Origin: Progne subis subis
Lineage: Eukaryota > Chordata > Aves > Passeriformes > Hirundinidae
Direction: 5' to 3'
Assembly: GCA_022316685.1 (NCBI GenBank)
Contig: JAKJHU010000037.1
Location: 1,227,792-1,291,791, forward strand
Length of the DNA stretch: 64,000 nt
A model generated the notes under the pieces. The model did not search any database. It was not told the DNA's origin and was given only the letters and a program-made list of their open reading frames with translations. Below are positions 1 to 16,780 of the stretch, piece after piece. Within the stretch, counting starts at the first letter, position 1; the number at the start of each line of letters is the position of its first letter. Made by a program: the position numbers and the translations under genes.

Positions 1-5360
<5,360 letters not shown>

Positions 5361-5426
5361 GGTAATGACGTTCGGATAATCCTTGGCCAGTTCGATGAGG
5401 AAATGGCTGTGAAAGTTTTCTGCTGT
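5361..5426 (+). CDS. GABBR2: GABA-B receptor subunit 2, internal exon (22 codons)
   Basis: This 66-bp phase-0 exon encodes 22 residues, [15 protein letters not shown] followed by AVKVFCC. The acceptor is caacctgcag|ggt and the donor TGT|gtaagt, both strong. Nineteen of 22 residues match recalled human GABBR2 residues 245-266; the changes are QN to EE after the FD, and A to V before KVFCC. The terminal double cysteine matches Cys265 and Cys266 of the known disulphide pattern (C265-C302 and C237-C266). The exon is too short to stand out as an open frame. It is placed by frame continuity with its neighbours and by the splice sites. It lies in the extracellular domain. Confidence 0.93.
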
Positions 5427-7385
5427 GTAAGTAAATATATTTAATTGCATATCAGACTAAAGAATGTGCTACATTTGAATAAAAAATAACTTGAGCATAA
5501 ACATATCTTCATGGAGTCCAGCTCTGTGAAGGTTTATATCCTAGAGAGAGGTTACACATGCTTAGTTTCATTTCTCTTTCAATAAAATACTTTGTACTTG
5601 ATTTCAGTGGAATTTAGGCATAGTCTGCACGGTTAGCTGCTTCTTATTATTACTTTCCTGCAGTGGAATTAAATGCCAAGGCAAACTTGAGCATTGTTCT
5701 TCACATCAGATCCTGGGAAATACTTGTGTATATGGCAGCAGACAGAGAGAGAACTGCAAGATTTCAATTTTGTCCAAGAGCCATGTTCTGGTGATAATGT
5801 CTGAGTGTATGAGTTTTGCATGTTTTGCTTTTAAAGAATAAGAAATTCAAGCCAGTTCCTATACATCCTAACTCAGCGACACTAGTAATTTCTGCTACTG
5901 AAAATGTTGCTAATTGTACAGTTATCATTCCTGACTGCCATACATTTTACATGTATTACATGAAAGCAAATATTAGTTGGTAAAAAATAGGTTTTTTTAA
6001 CCATAACAGTAAGGCTAGAAAACATAAAATTCCCTGTCCTCACGACTTGTTTGTGTGAATGTGCTGTAAATTTATCCACCGTTATTGCTATTAAAAGGAA
6101 CAGGATTAAAATGTGAATCTATACTTGTACAGGCCTGAAAAAAATCCAGAAGAAAAAGGTTTTAGTGGCCTATGTATTGAATTCTTAGTCTGAATAGTTA
6201 GATTAATCTAAAAACACAGTAAATATAATGGAAAAGCATTAATGATAGCATCCAAATTTCCAAGGGTGTTTCCTTAGTGTTCACTTCATGAGACAGTTAC
6301 CTGTCTTTGGAAAGAAAAGAAAAGAAAGGCAGAAGTTCAAAATCTGAGTGCTACATGTGCCTCAGATGCATTTTGGCTCTTACTCAGCAGCTGTCCCAGT
6401 TGGTGGCAAAATTTGGAAAGGAGATTGTAGAGTGTATTTGGAAGGAACAAAATCGGTTTTCATCGAAAAGGAAATGGAAAGCATTATTTTATTTTTCATT
6501 CTTCTCATCTCTGATAGGTCTTTGTATATAGATTGTTTTGTACTGCCATTTAAATTGGATTGACAGATATAATCTCCTATATTTTCATTCCTGGAAGAAA
6601 GAATGGTTCTACTACAGCCCAGATATTCCTCAGATCTCTTGGGGTTGGGCTGCATTTCCCCAGCAGAGGGTCAGAATTATCTTCCAATCCAACATTAGCA
6701 AGAGATTGGCCTCATTTTTAGTTGCCCTTAATTTCTAGTTGCATTTCTCTAGAATTCTCTTCCAAATCCATGTACAAGTGAGGCCACTGAAGAAATCCTA
6801 GAATTCCTTGGAGGAGCAGGCTGTCCTTTAGTCTGCATCACTGTTGTCTGAAGGATTCCAGGGAGAGGATATCTCTGTCACATGAACGCCAACCGCAGCT
6901 TTCTGTGGCTATGGTTTGGTGTGAATGTGGGAAATGTGTGTAACCCTCAGCGGTTTAAAGCGTGATGGCTGCTTCTGAAGTACATTAGTGTCAAAAATAA
7001 TAAGGTGGATTTTTCTGGAGCCCGGAGAAATCTGAAAGATCATGTATTTTGGCTTTTTTGAATGTATTTATTTGAGAGTTTCAGCAGGAGACTGAATGCA
7101 GGAGAGGGCGGTTCAAAGCAGGGCATTTATATATTAATGCACTACAATATGTCAGAAAGCTTGTTATTAGTCATAAAATATATTGTTGACTCATGCACTC
7201 CTACAGATATATGTCTAAGAGCACAATATTTTAGATATGTCAAGTTTTTAGACTCCGTTTTTCCAGATGTATCTTCAGACAAGGTTTCACTTGTGATTCC
7301 CTGTTATATTCTGCAGGGTTACTGATGTCAGTCAGAAAAAGGCTTGGAGTTTGTTAAAGGAAAATGCTTTTTCACTAGTGCAAGA

Positions 7386-7432
7386 TTTTTGGGGGGTTTT
7401 GGGGGCTTTTTTTTTTGTGTTGTTGTTGTTGT
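7386..7432 (+). repeat. T/G-rich low-complexity tract
   Basis: G runs of five and six alternate with T runs, then a short (TTG)n stretch. No coding or element content. Confidence 0.85.
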
Positions 7433-7568
7433 GATTATATCCTGAATAGTATTTGGCAATGACTTATGTAGGTGGTAAAACCTTTAAAGCCTGCCTCACT
7501 TTTCTGCCTGGATTCAACAGTCATGTGCTGTGAGGTCTCCTCAGGACATCCATTGGAGTTTATACAAG

Positions 7569-7845
7569 ATCATAGAACCATTTAGGTTGTAAAAGACCTT
7601 TAAGACTATCAAGTCCAGCCATTAATCCAGCACTACCAAGTCCGCCACTAAGCCATGTCTCTAAGTGCCTCATCTGCACATCTTTTGAATGCCTCTTATG
7701 ATGGTGACTCAACATCTTCCCTGATCCCTGATAATCCTTTCAGTGAAGAAGTCTTTCCTAATATCCAATCAAAACCATCCCTATTGCAACTTCAGATTTT
7801 TCCTCTTTTCCTGTTCCTTGTATTTGGAAGAAGAGACCAACACCA
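7569..7845 (-). mobile_element. CR1 LINE fragment, 3' end, antisense to the gene
   Basis: The left edge reads atcatagaaccatttaggtt, the reverse complement of the avian CR1 3' terminus. It continues through recognisable CR1 stretches such as atggtgactcaacatcttcc, gaagaagtctttcctaat and ggaagaagagaccaacacc. It is about 277 bp, 5'-truncated as most CR1 copies are, and moderately diverged. The 76-codon plus-strand frame inside it is not a gene. Confidence 0.85.
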
Positions 7846-8230
7846 ACACAAAAAAAATGGATTAAAAAATAGTATAATTCAGTAGCAAACTTTAAAAACT
7901 GGGCAGGACTGGTTCAAGCCAAAGTGTATGTTGGCAGGTATTTCCTACAAGGATTTAAATAAGCTTAGCTGTTCATTTATCACCAGTGTCAAAAACAGTG
8001 AGCAATTTTAGTTCTATGGGAAATCTTAGCTTTATAATTAATTTTCACCTTAGTGGGATGAATGTGATGTTTTCTTGGAATAGAAATTAGGGCCTTTTGG
8101 TCAAAAATTAATGCTTCCACAATCAACAAATTGTCAATAATTGTTTACTACACATAAGAAATATCTCTTACATTAATCTCTTAATTGTAAATAAGTGTTT
8201 ATTTATGGATTCAAGCAAGAATGAAATGTT

Positions 8231-8249
8231 AAAAAAAAAAAAAAAAAAA
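8231..8249 (+). repeat. A19 homopolymer
   Basis: A run of 19 A after gaatgaaatgtt. It could be a retroposon tail, but the upstream sequence is not recognised. Confidence 0.9.
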
Positions 8250-8765
8250 GCTTCACAGGGCAAAAATTGCCCATGCCAGTTTCCTGGCTGTAACTCAGGG
8301 CTTTGCATAGGGCATGGGAGAAAGATTAAGGAAAATGTATGACTACTTTATGCTGTTCTGGTGGTACAAAGTATGTGCAAACCTTCAGCTTGTTCTGCCA
8401 AAAGATCTTGCCCTTAGAAACTGAAACTTGTAAGAATTGGTCTATGTGCACTCAAATAGTTCAAGAAAGATCCACATGTTTCAAGTACTTGTATCTTTTA
8501 AGCATCAAAATTATCTCCATTTAGCAGAATCAACAGGGAGAAAATGGTGGTAAAATGCCCCATTATTTTGCAGTAAGTCTTCTGGGACCCAAACACTGAA
8601 ATGTCTGAATACTATCAGCTGTGTTGTCACTAGAAAAATGACTGCATGGTCATGGTGCTCAGCTTTGGAGGAGCTGATTTTCTTCCTACTTTTGCCTTCC
8701 CCAGTCTACTCTTCAAGCCCTGTCATTCTACCATATCTCAAAGAAGAGCTGACAGCTCTTGAAAT

Positions 8766-8824
8766 GTTTTTTTTTTTTGTTTGTTTGTTTGTTTGGTTGG
8801 GGTTTTTTTTTGTTTTTTTTTTTT
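8766..8824 (+). repeat. T/G-rich tract with (TTTG)n
   Basis: A T run, several TTTG units, ggttgggg, then T-rich sequence with a single G. It creates a spurious Phe/Val/Leu-rich frame ending near 8826. Confidence 0.88.
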
Positions 8825-10814
8825 AACCAGATTGTTGCAGAAATGTGCAAATGTAACCAGTCTTTCAGGCAACCTTATTGGGAATGATCCCTTGTTTCCA
8901 TGATGAAACTTCTGGCTATTTTGAAACTTTCAATTTTCAGCCCATTTCCCAGGGCATTTACAGATTATGCAGGAAACAGTACAAGCGCTTATGCAAACAG
9001 AAAATATCCAGCAGCTCTAATTTCAGAATAGTTCACAGCCAATACTTTCTGGCGACACACAATTTGGTACTTTAATCTCTATAGAGCAGGGGAAGCTACA
9101 TAAGATTGTCCTTCTCTAAAAGCACCATTCTATGTCAGTCTGTGTCCCCATGATTCGAAAACTGTCAGAAAAAAACACTGAGTCACTAAAAGGTCTTGAG
9201 TGACCTAACTGCATAATGAAAACTCTTTTAGAAGGAAGTACTGCAGGATGGAATTGCTGTTTTCCTCACAGGTGGCCCTGGAATAGAGTGTTTCCATAGC
9301 TGTACAGGAGGGGAGGTGGGTAGGAGGACAGAGGCAGATATGTTTCTGAAAGGGCAGAATTAAAAAGCAAGAGAAAGACAAACTGTTTATGTGGATTGTG
9401 GAATAAGTAATATATGAGATGCAAGACACCAGGTTTCAGACAGGACTTTCAAGCAGCATTGTATACTAAAGGCATGAAATTTGATTTCAGTTGAACAAAA
9501 GCTTCTGTAACCAGGGGCCAAATAAATCTGCTTTGTGCACAATACTGTTATGAACTGAGCTGGCACCATTATAATAGACTTCACAGGATTTAAAACCCAT
9601 TTTTAATTTGGGTATTAACATATTTAGGAGGCTGTCCTATTTCATATATTCTGCTATTGATCTTTATTTCTCTGATAGGCTTTTTGTATGATCTTTGGGA
9701 TACTCTTCAAAACAGTTATTTCAGAACGTGTCCTATTTGCACTCTTATAATTTTCTCTTTCTGTAAGATTTTCTGTGAAAATACAGCAATTTTCCTGTTA
9801 AGAGCTCTAAGCTTGTACCATGTATTTCTAAAAATTAGGATTTTTATCTCGGGCTTTCTATCTCAAGTATTACTTACATTAGGAATCAAATAAGCATGAA
9901 ACCTGCAGTTTAGAAATGGAGTCTGACTGAAATGTCAAAAGAAAAATATCTAGTTACAAGACAGTTAGAGAAACATCTGAGATAAAATTTGCAAATTTTC
10001 TCCTAGAACAGTCTTCCCAATCAAAGAGAATATTTGAGAATAGATCAGCTTTTAGGTACAACAGCATATGTGCCTGACTAAGAAAGTATTTCTGTTTCCT
10101 CTTATGTATATCTGCTAAGTATTGAAAGGAGATAACTATAATGTCAGTATCTTGGATTACAGTGGGGTGTATTCAGTATTCCAACAATATAGAATTTCAT
10201 ATGAAGAAAGTTGTTCTCAAGGAAAAAAAATCATTAGGGTTTTGCTTTATCAATTCACTATTCACTCATGCTCCTCAGAAGGAACTGCTAACTTAATGTT
10301 ACTGTGGTTTGCTTTTTAGCAGGCAACTAATTCACGTTTGCCATGTGCTGATTTGATGATGCCTATGATCCAAGTTTTCTTGCAAACCTAGTCCTTAGAT
10401 TGATTTAAGGGTGATAATAACTTAGTTTAAATGTGGTAGCATGGTGCTTCTATCACTTATTCAATAGTTGTGTTATGAAGAACTTTCTGTGGAAAGCTAT
10501 GCCTCAGTTTTTGTTCCTCTGTAATTCCCTCAGTTCATTTTTCTGTTTAATTTTTCTGGTTTGTAAGAAATGATCAACTGAAAGAAAAACAGGGTTTAGA
10601 AAATTTTCATGTCCTGAATTCTTAAGTCAGGAGTCTTCAAAAAGCATCTTCATTATTAGCAAGTAATTAGTCTAAACTGTTTAAAATACCTCTGCATCCC
10701 AATTACACTATAATTTTATTAATAATGAAAAAACAGTTAACAAAAAGCAATTGGGTTTATGTTCAATACCTCTATTACAATGTCCATTATCTTTTCTGTT
10801 TTTCTTATTTGCAG

Positions 10815-11006
10815 GCTTATGATGAAGAAATGTATGGCAGCAAATATCAGTGGATTATTCCAGGGTGGTATGAAAATCTTTGGTGGGAATCCTGGATTAA
10901 TTCCTCACAATGTCTCAGCAAAAATCTTCTTGCAGCCATGGAAGGTTATATTGGAGTGGATTTTGAGCCTCTCAGCTCAAAAACGAATACGACTATATCA
11001 GGACGG
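10815..11006 (+). CDS. GABBR2: GABA-B receptor subunit 2, internal exon (64 codons)
   Basis: This 192-bp phase-0 exon starts [20 protein letters not shown] and ends TTISGR. The acceptor is cttatttgcag|gct; the donor, CGG|gttagt, is a less common but acceptable form. It contains the conserved block [20 protein letters not shown]. Aligned from memory to human GABBR2 it is 51 of 64 identical, with a three-residue gap where human has VHT between WWE and the NSS glycosylation site. The NSS sequon (10899-10907, human Asn298) and the cysteine that follows (human Cys302) are kept. A further sequon, NTT (10986-10994), is absent from the human sequence I recall. The product is extracellular domain. The divergence is higher than in the two preceding exons, which leaves a GABBR2-like paralogue possible. 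Confidence 0.92.
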
Positions 11007-12138
11007 GTTAGTATTTTTCTTCCATCTATTTTGTTATACCATCGGTTCTCTCACTGCTAGGTTGGCACAGTAAAGCACCAAGGAGAGAAGTGAAGGGTTC
11101 TTCTACCAAGTGACTTAGCAGTCATCACAGTCAGTTTCACCATTTTCCACTAGTTTGCAATTTTAAAATATTTGGAAATCAAATCTAATTCTCTACAGGG
11201 TAAGAAAGCAGTGATGCCCCTTGCTTCAAATCTGCCCTCTTCCTCCAGTATGAACATTATACTTAAATGTATATTAAGGTTTTAATTACAGTCTTTAGTA
11301 TCATGTGCTGTGTCACTTCAAGTTAAATAGTTGAGCACAGAAACAGAAACCTCTTATACTTAAACCTATTCTGCAAACAGCCAATTTGAATAGTGATTTA
11401 TGCCTCTCAGAACTAGGAGGCAGGGGAGGAGGCTTGTTTTAAATATAAAAATATGTGGTGTTTCCATAAAGCACATAAAATTTTATCACAGAAAAAAATC
11501 CATATAAACTCTGGCCAATGAATAAACATGCCTGATTTTGCTGCTTTTAATCTTTTTTATTTTTTTCCATCTGCCTTTCATGCCTTGCTGAGTGAGCATG
11601 AAAGGCCCTTTACTGAAGGGCAACTCATCATATGATAGCACACCATCCAGAATGTAGTGAACTTGTAAAATATAGACAAATTGCCACTCAAAATTTCATA
11701 TTGAGTAAACAGTTGCTCAAGTAAAGGTCATTTGATTTGTGTTATCCTATAAAGTGTAATCAGACCACTGATTTGCAGGGATACAGTCTCATTCTCTGTT
11801 CTACTATTATGGCTCACCAGTGTACAGTTCTGGTTGAAGTGAAGCCTTTTGTACAAAATTAAAATAAAGCAAGTTGTCATTTATACAGTGAGGCAGTATA
11901 ACTGCTTTCAGTCTCTCTGTCTCCTTGTTCTGCTTCCCAATCTCACCAGAAGTTTTTAAATCAGGATATACATGTTTCTTGAATTTTATTTTCTTTCTTG
12001 GGTTTTTATTTTGGAGGCCTTTTCTGTGTTAGTTATGCAAGTCTCTAAATTGGAGGGTGCAGTTTGAGGTGTTGGTTTGGATTCAACTCTGTAAAATGTT
12101 AAGTATTGAGGTAAAACTGAATTTTGTCTTCTCTGCAG
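11007..12138 (+). other. GABBR2 intron, about 1.1 kb
   Basis: The intron is bounded by gttagt and ctctgcag and is the shortest complete intron in the window. It is AT-rich; no repeat element or RNA gene is recognised. Confidence 0.8.
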
Positions 12139-12375
12139 ACTCCACAGCAGTATGAAAAGGAATACAATGCTAAACGTGGTGATGGGCAATCCAGCAAATT
12201 TCATGGTTATGCCTATGATGGAATATGGGTGATTGCCAGGACCCTGCAGCGGGCAATGAATTATCTGAATTCCACCAACAAGCACCAAAAAATTGAAGAT
12301 TTTAACTACACAAATCACAAACTCGGCAAAATTTTTCTGAATGCTATGAATGAAACCAGGTTCTTCGGAGTAACG
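12139..12375 (+). CDS. GABBR2: GABA-B receptor subunit 2, internal exon (79 codons)
   Basis: This 237-bp phase-0 exon begins [16 protein letters not shown] and ends [12 protein letters not shown]. The acceptor is cttctctgcag|act and the donor ACG|gtaggt. The core [15 protein letters not shown] and the stretch TLQRAM match recalled mammalian GABBR2 exactly, apart from one Arg for Lys after WVIA. Overall about 57 of 79 residues agree, making this the most diverged exon here. Sequons NYT (12304-12312, human Asn389) and NET (12349-12357, human Asn404) are kept. NST (12268-12276) is an extra sequon where human has HAS. The changes cluster in two stretches, AKRGDGQSS and NYLNSTNK, probably surface loops. 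Only a 1.1-kb intron separates it from the preceding exon. Confidence 0.92.
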
Positions 12376-12806
12376 GTAGGTCCTCATCAGATAATTGTGG
12401 GATGCAGGAAGGTTGTGATTCTGTGTCAGTAGTTGAAACAAGTATTAAATATTAAGTATGCTTGAAAAAGAAACACAGTTGTGTTTTTCTTCTATCTTCA
12501 GAGCTTCCAGTTCCACTTTATATTAAAAATTAATGTTGTTGCCTTAACAGTCTTGCTTATTACCTGTCTTCAGATGCCAAGGGATGATGCTGTGCAATTC
12601 CTCAGTTATCAGATTTTTAAGCATGAATGTCATCTGAATTAACAAATCAGAGTGGTCTCAAGGAAACCACAAGTTTTGTAAGCTGACCTTTTAAGCAAAT
12701 GTTTTAGAAATTAAAGAGTAGCTGGAATGGGATCTGAAGATACATATTTCTCTCAATCATTTCGGTTTGGTAATGGGTTGTAGTACACTGTCTCTATCTC
12801 TAGTGC

Positions 12807-12838
12807 TGTACATCCTAGATATTGTACATCCTAGATAT
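12807..12838 (+). repeat. Perfect 16-bp tandem duplication
   Basis: tgtacatcctagatat occurs twice in direct succession (12807-12822 and 12823-12838), 432 bp downstream of the 79-codon exon. Confidence 0.95.
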
Positions 12839-14933
12839 TCTTGCAACATGCTTCAGTTGTGATTTAAATTTATTTACCATTTGTATTTTTTCACAGTTAA
12901 GTACAAAGCATGCTCACATTGACTTAAGAAGAACTAGTCGTATAAAGTAGTATCCTCATTCTGATTTCAAATGTACAATTGCAAAAAAGTTAGGTTTTTT
13001 TGCTTTTGGCAGAGTAAAACGGGCAATAGGAGTGTGGTTTTAATTGCTTAATTGTATCTGAGGCAACATCAGTCGGAAGTTTGTGGTGCATATGTGTTCA
13101 GGAGTCTGCAGAGCTCACCAAGAGAGATGAGCAGACTCCATTTCAGGGAAAATGGTCTTTGGAGTTTACAAGAGCTGCAACAAGGAACCTACTGGAACAG
13201 TTCCTTTGTCATGTATGTTGTCAAGGTTGTCATACATGTGAGAATCTGGTTCAAGGAGGAAATGTACAAATATTTCCTGAACAAATACATCAATAAAATA
13301 TAAAGGCTCAATCTTTTGTTGTCCTTGTTAATTGCTGAAAAAGCTTTCTGTGACGTGATACAATTGAAACTAATTCAGAATTTCTAAGTAAAAACCAACC
13401 ATATGGCAAGACAATACCAATATCTAGTTGCTTGCACAATATGAATTTTGCTTTCTTTTTACACTGAATTTGACTGAAAGTTTCAGTAAAAGAATTTTTT
13501 ATTCCATTGTATTCACAGTAGGACTGGATCTTTGATTAAGCTTTCAGACAGTAGCAGCTATGAGCCCGATTCTGCAGGGACTCAGTTATATTTGTCCTGC
13601 ATTATTCCAGGCACAGTATCTATCAATAGGCTTGAAATTGAATATTGATATGTAGTTCCTTTTTGGTTTTGTTTTGTTTCTTATCCTTTTTGCCTTCTGT
13701 TTAGCTTTGTAGCCAGCTATGGTGAAAATGATAGATTTCATTAGCATTGCTTAACTACGCTGCACTGCTTCCTCTCCAACAAAAGAAAAAGGAAAACAAT
13801 ACACAACAAAATCAAACCCAAAAAATCTAAGACGGAAAGAAAGCTGTTTTTTACTAATTTCAGACACCAGCAAAATCTCACAAGCATCCCTTTAGGGAGG
13901 GAATTAATTAAAGCTTCAACAGCCACATTCAGCTATGTTTACTTACTTTATTGTCTCAGGTATAATGTTTTTCAAAGAAATTACTTCATGATTATTCACT
14001 GTATTTTTTACCTGTCTGAGATGCTTGGTCGAATATTTCTCTTTATCATTGGTCACCAAGTCATAATGACAATGCACAGCCCAAATCTGGTAATTGAGAG
14101 GATCATCCTTCCTGTACTGTAATTTACAAAAACATTTTATTGAGAGAGAGATGGAGAGAAGAAAGTCTATAGCAACTACACTTGCTTAGGGCATAATTAC
14201 CACACACAATGCTAAAACTTTCAGACAGTATGGAGAAAAAGAGTTTTAGAAGAGTATTAATTAATTTGCATTGTAGTGTTCAGAAAGTTGAAGATGAAGG
14301 TACAGATTGATTCTTACCAGAAATACTTTTAATCTTTTTATTCTTCAGTCTAATAAATTGCTGTCATTTGTGACCTAATTTAAAACTTTCACTGGAATAT
14401 GAGTTTTAAGTCTTGAAATGCTAAATCTAATTTTTTTTTTCCAGAATATGTATTTTAATAATAATTTTTAAAAAGTTTATTTTTAAAAGCTTATTCTAAA
14501 CAGGAAAAGGACATTCCTTTATTCAGGAATATCTGTGCCAAATATAAAGTGAGGTTTGGAAAAAAAAGGAAGAAACAAAAGGGAGGACTAAATCTTATCA
14601 ATATTCAAAAACCCATCTAATAATAAACGATGATGTTATTTATTAGGTAAGAGAAGATAGACAAGCTGTAGAAAAAAATCTAAAACTGGAGAATCTATTA
14701 AGTATCTTTCTCTATGCTTTCTGTGAATATGGTATCAGAGAAACTGTCATGTCATAAATAATAAATCCCTTTTACGCAGTTTTCATATTCTTTGAAATTA
14801 TTTATAGAAAACAACATTATTGAGTGATGAGAGGGTTGTGGAATTTTGTAAACAATTTTGAAAATACTTGGGATGAAGTGTGCTGGTTCCTGATTATAAG
14901 GAATAACATTCTTGAAACTTTCCGTTCTTTTTA

Positions 14934-14935
<2 letters not shown>

Positions 14936-14971
<36 letters not shown>
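14936..14971 (+). repeat. T36 homopolymer
   Basis: An uninterrupted run of 36 T followed by aattttctagg. No recognisable source element is adjacent. A minus-strand frame with a polylysine stretch across it is spurious. Confidence 0.95.
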
Positions 14972-14976
<5 letters not shown>

Positions 14977-16168
14977 TCTAGGAGAGAGCATTCAGAAAAC
15001 AGATAAGGCTATTGCCCAGAGACTTGACATGACAAATCCTACTTTTATGCATCAGAAACTCAGTACAAAATGTTATTTATTCTAATTCTGTTGTCAAAAA
15101 TCTACTGGAAGGGAAATTATTATATTCTTTAATTTTTCCTGAGGGTTCTGCTCTCTTTCTGGATATTTTTTTTCCTTAGCAAATTGATTCCTTCTGTTAT
15201 TTTGCCTTCGTTCTTATCAGACTTATAGGACTCATAATCATGTTGATTGCCATATAGATTTCTTGTGTATTCCGAATGCAGAGCAAGAATACATAAATTA
15301 GGTGTTTTATCAGAAAAGAGTAATACAGCTATCTTCCACACTTTTTAAAAGGTAAACTGGATATTGTTTTACAGGTGGAACAGAATTTTGTGATGAGAAA
15401 TGCAAAACAAAAGACCTGCAGGGATCTTCCTACAGTTTTGTTTATCTGAATGTCCTAATTCTGGAGTCAGATTAGCTGGCGTTGGCCATTTTCCAATTCA
15501 GTGAGGCATTATGTGGTTAGAATGGCCCCTCAGCAATGACCAGCTTTCAGGACAGGAGTGCTTTTGATTTGGGACTAGCTTGGCTTTCATGGTGTGCTTT
15601 TTTCTAATTTCCTTAGTTATCAGAGCGCTTGATTAGTTATAAATGAGAAAGTTGCTGAAAAAAAATTTTTTTTGAACTTTTTTCCCACTTTTATTATTCC
15701 AGATAGAGACATTTGTATAAACTGAATGCAACACTACCCTTTTGATTTATAAAATGCCATTTCCTATTGCTAAATATATTCCTCTTCTTAAATAGTACAC
15801 ATTATTTCTGATAACTTAAGTGTCAGAAAATGGAAGGCAAGAAAAGCATTTGCCCAGGCTTTTTTTTACACGGTTTAGATGTCTGAGGAGTTCCCTGATG
15901 TAGCTGGTAGAGGCACTGAAAGTAATTTAGATTTGCAGGATATAGAGGTCTCTGTTGAACTGCTACTGCTTTGAATCCGTACAGAGTGATAAAGTGATGG
16001 GAAAAAAAACATATCTGGGATATGTATATATCTGCATTTAAATTCTGTAGAATTTTACAGCATTCTACCTATAACATGTTTGTCATGTGTGTGTGAAAGC
16101 TGAAGAGAATTTTCCGGAGTCAGAATTATTCTCCTCATGCAAGAATGCTTGTCTAAGGGATAATTGGG

Positions 16169-16224
<56 letters not shown>
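16169..16224 (+). repeat. A56 homopolymer
   Basis: An uninterrupted run of 56 A follows gggataattggg. I cannot identify an element to its left for which it would be a poly(A) tail. Its true length is uncertain because homopolymers of this size are hard to sequence. Confidence 0.95.
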
Positions 16225-16226
<2 letters not shown>

Positions 16227-16489
16227 AAAGAAGTCAAAGTTTATTTTATGAAATGCTGTCATATTATAGCTTGCAGGCTTAAGAATTAGTGAAGAATTAG
16301 TGCTGTCTTCTCAGGATACCAAATCATATTTAGTGTATACCAAATCAAATCCATCTAGAGAACAAATTTTAGTCATTTTTCCCCTTTTTTTTCTCTTTGT
16401 AGAAACTATGGATGGCTACACAGTAACTTAAAATTTCAGCAATATTTATATTTTTTTGCAAAAGAGTGTTGGTTATACTTGGAAAGATG

Positions 16490-16780
16490 TCGTAGAATGT
16501 TTTCATTTGGAATGGGCCTTAAAGGACATCTAGTTCCAACCCCTCTTAGAGCCCCATCCAACCCAGCCTTGAACACTTCTGGGGATGGGGCATCCACGAT
16601 TTCTTTGGGCAACCTGTTCCAGTTCCTCAGCACCTTCATAGTAAAGAATTTCTTCCTAATATCTATTCTAAATCTGCCCTCTTTCAGTTGTATCTATTTA
16701 CCCTTATCCCATCACTACATCTCCCTGTAATTAGTCACTCTGCAGTTTTCTTGTTAGTTCCCTTTAGGCACTGGAATATT
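16490..16780 (-). mobile_element. CR1 LINE fragment with the end of ORF2
   Basis: On the plus strand it reads ttaaaggacatctagttcc, then ccttgaacacttctgggga and agtaaagaatttcttcctaat, the standard avian CR1 3' region in reverse. The minus strand still encodes the CR1 reverse-transcriptase C-terminal motif: RNWNRLPKEIVDAPSPEVFK, then AGLDGALRG. The copy is 5'-truncated, about 290 bp, with too little of ORF2 to be functional. Confidence 0.92.

Larger units (their letters stand above)
5427..10814 (+). other. GABBR2 intron, about 5.4 kb
   Basis: The intron is bounded by gtaagt and tttgcag. It contains one minus-strand CR1 fragment (7569-7845), T/G-rich tracts at 7386-7432 and 8766-8824, and a 19-base A run at 8231-8249. 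The rest is AT-rich unique sequence in which I see nothing further. Confidence 0.8.

Noticed and set aside
11986..12441. 151-codon minus-strand frame, the longest in the window.
   Set aside because: It is the shadow of the GABBR2 79-codon exon, whose conserved coding sequence lies on the plus strand.
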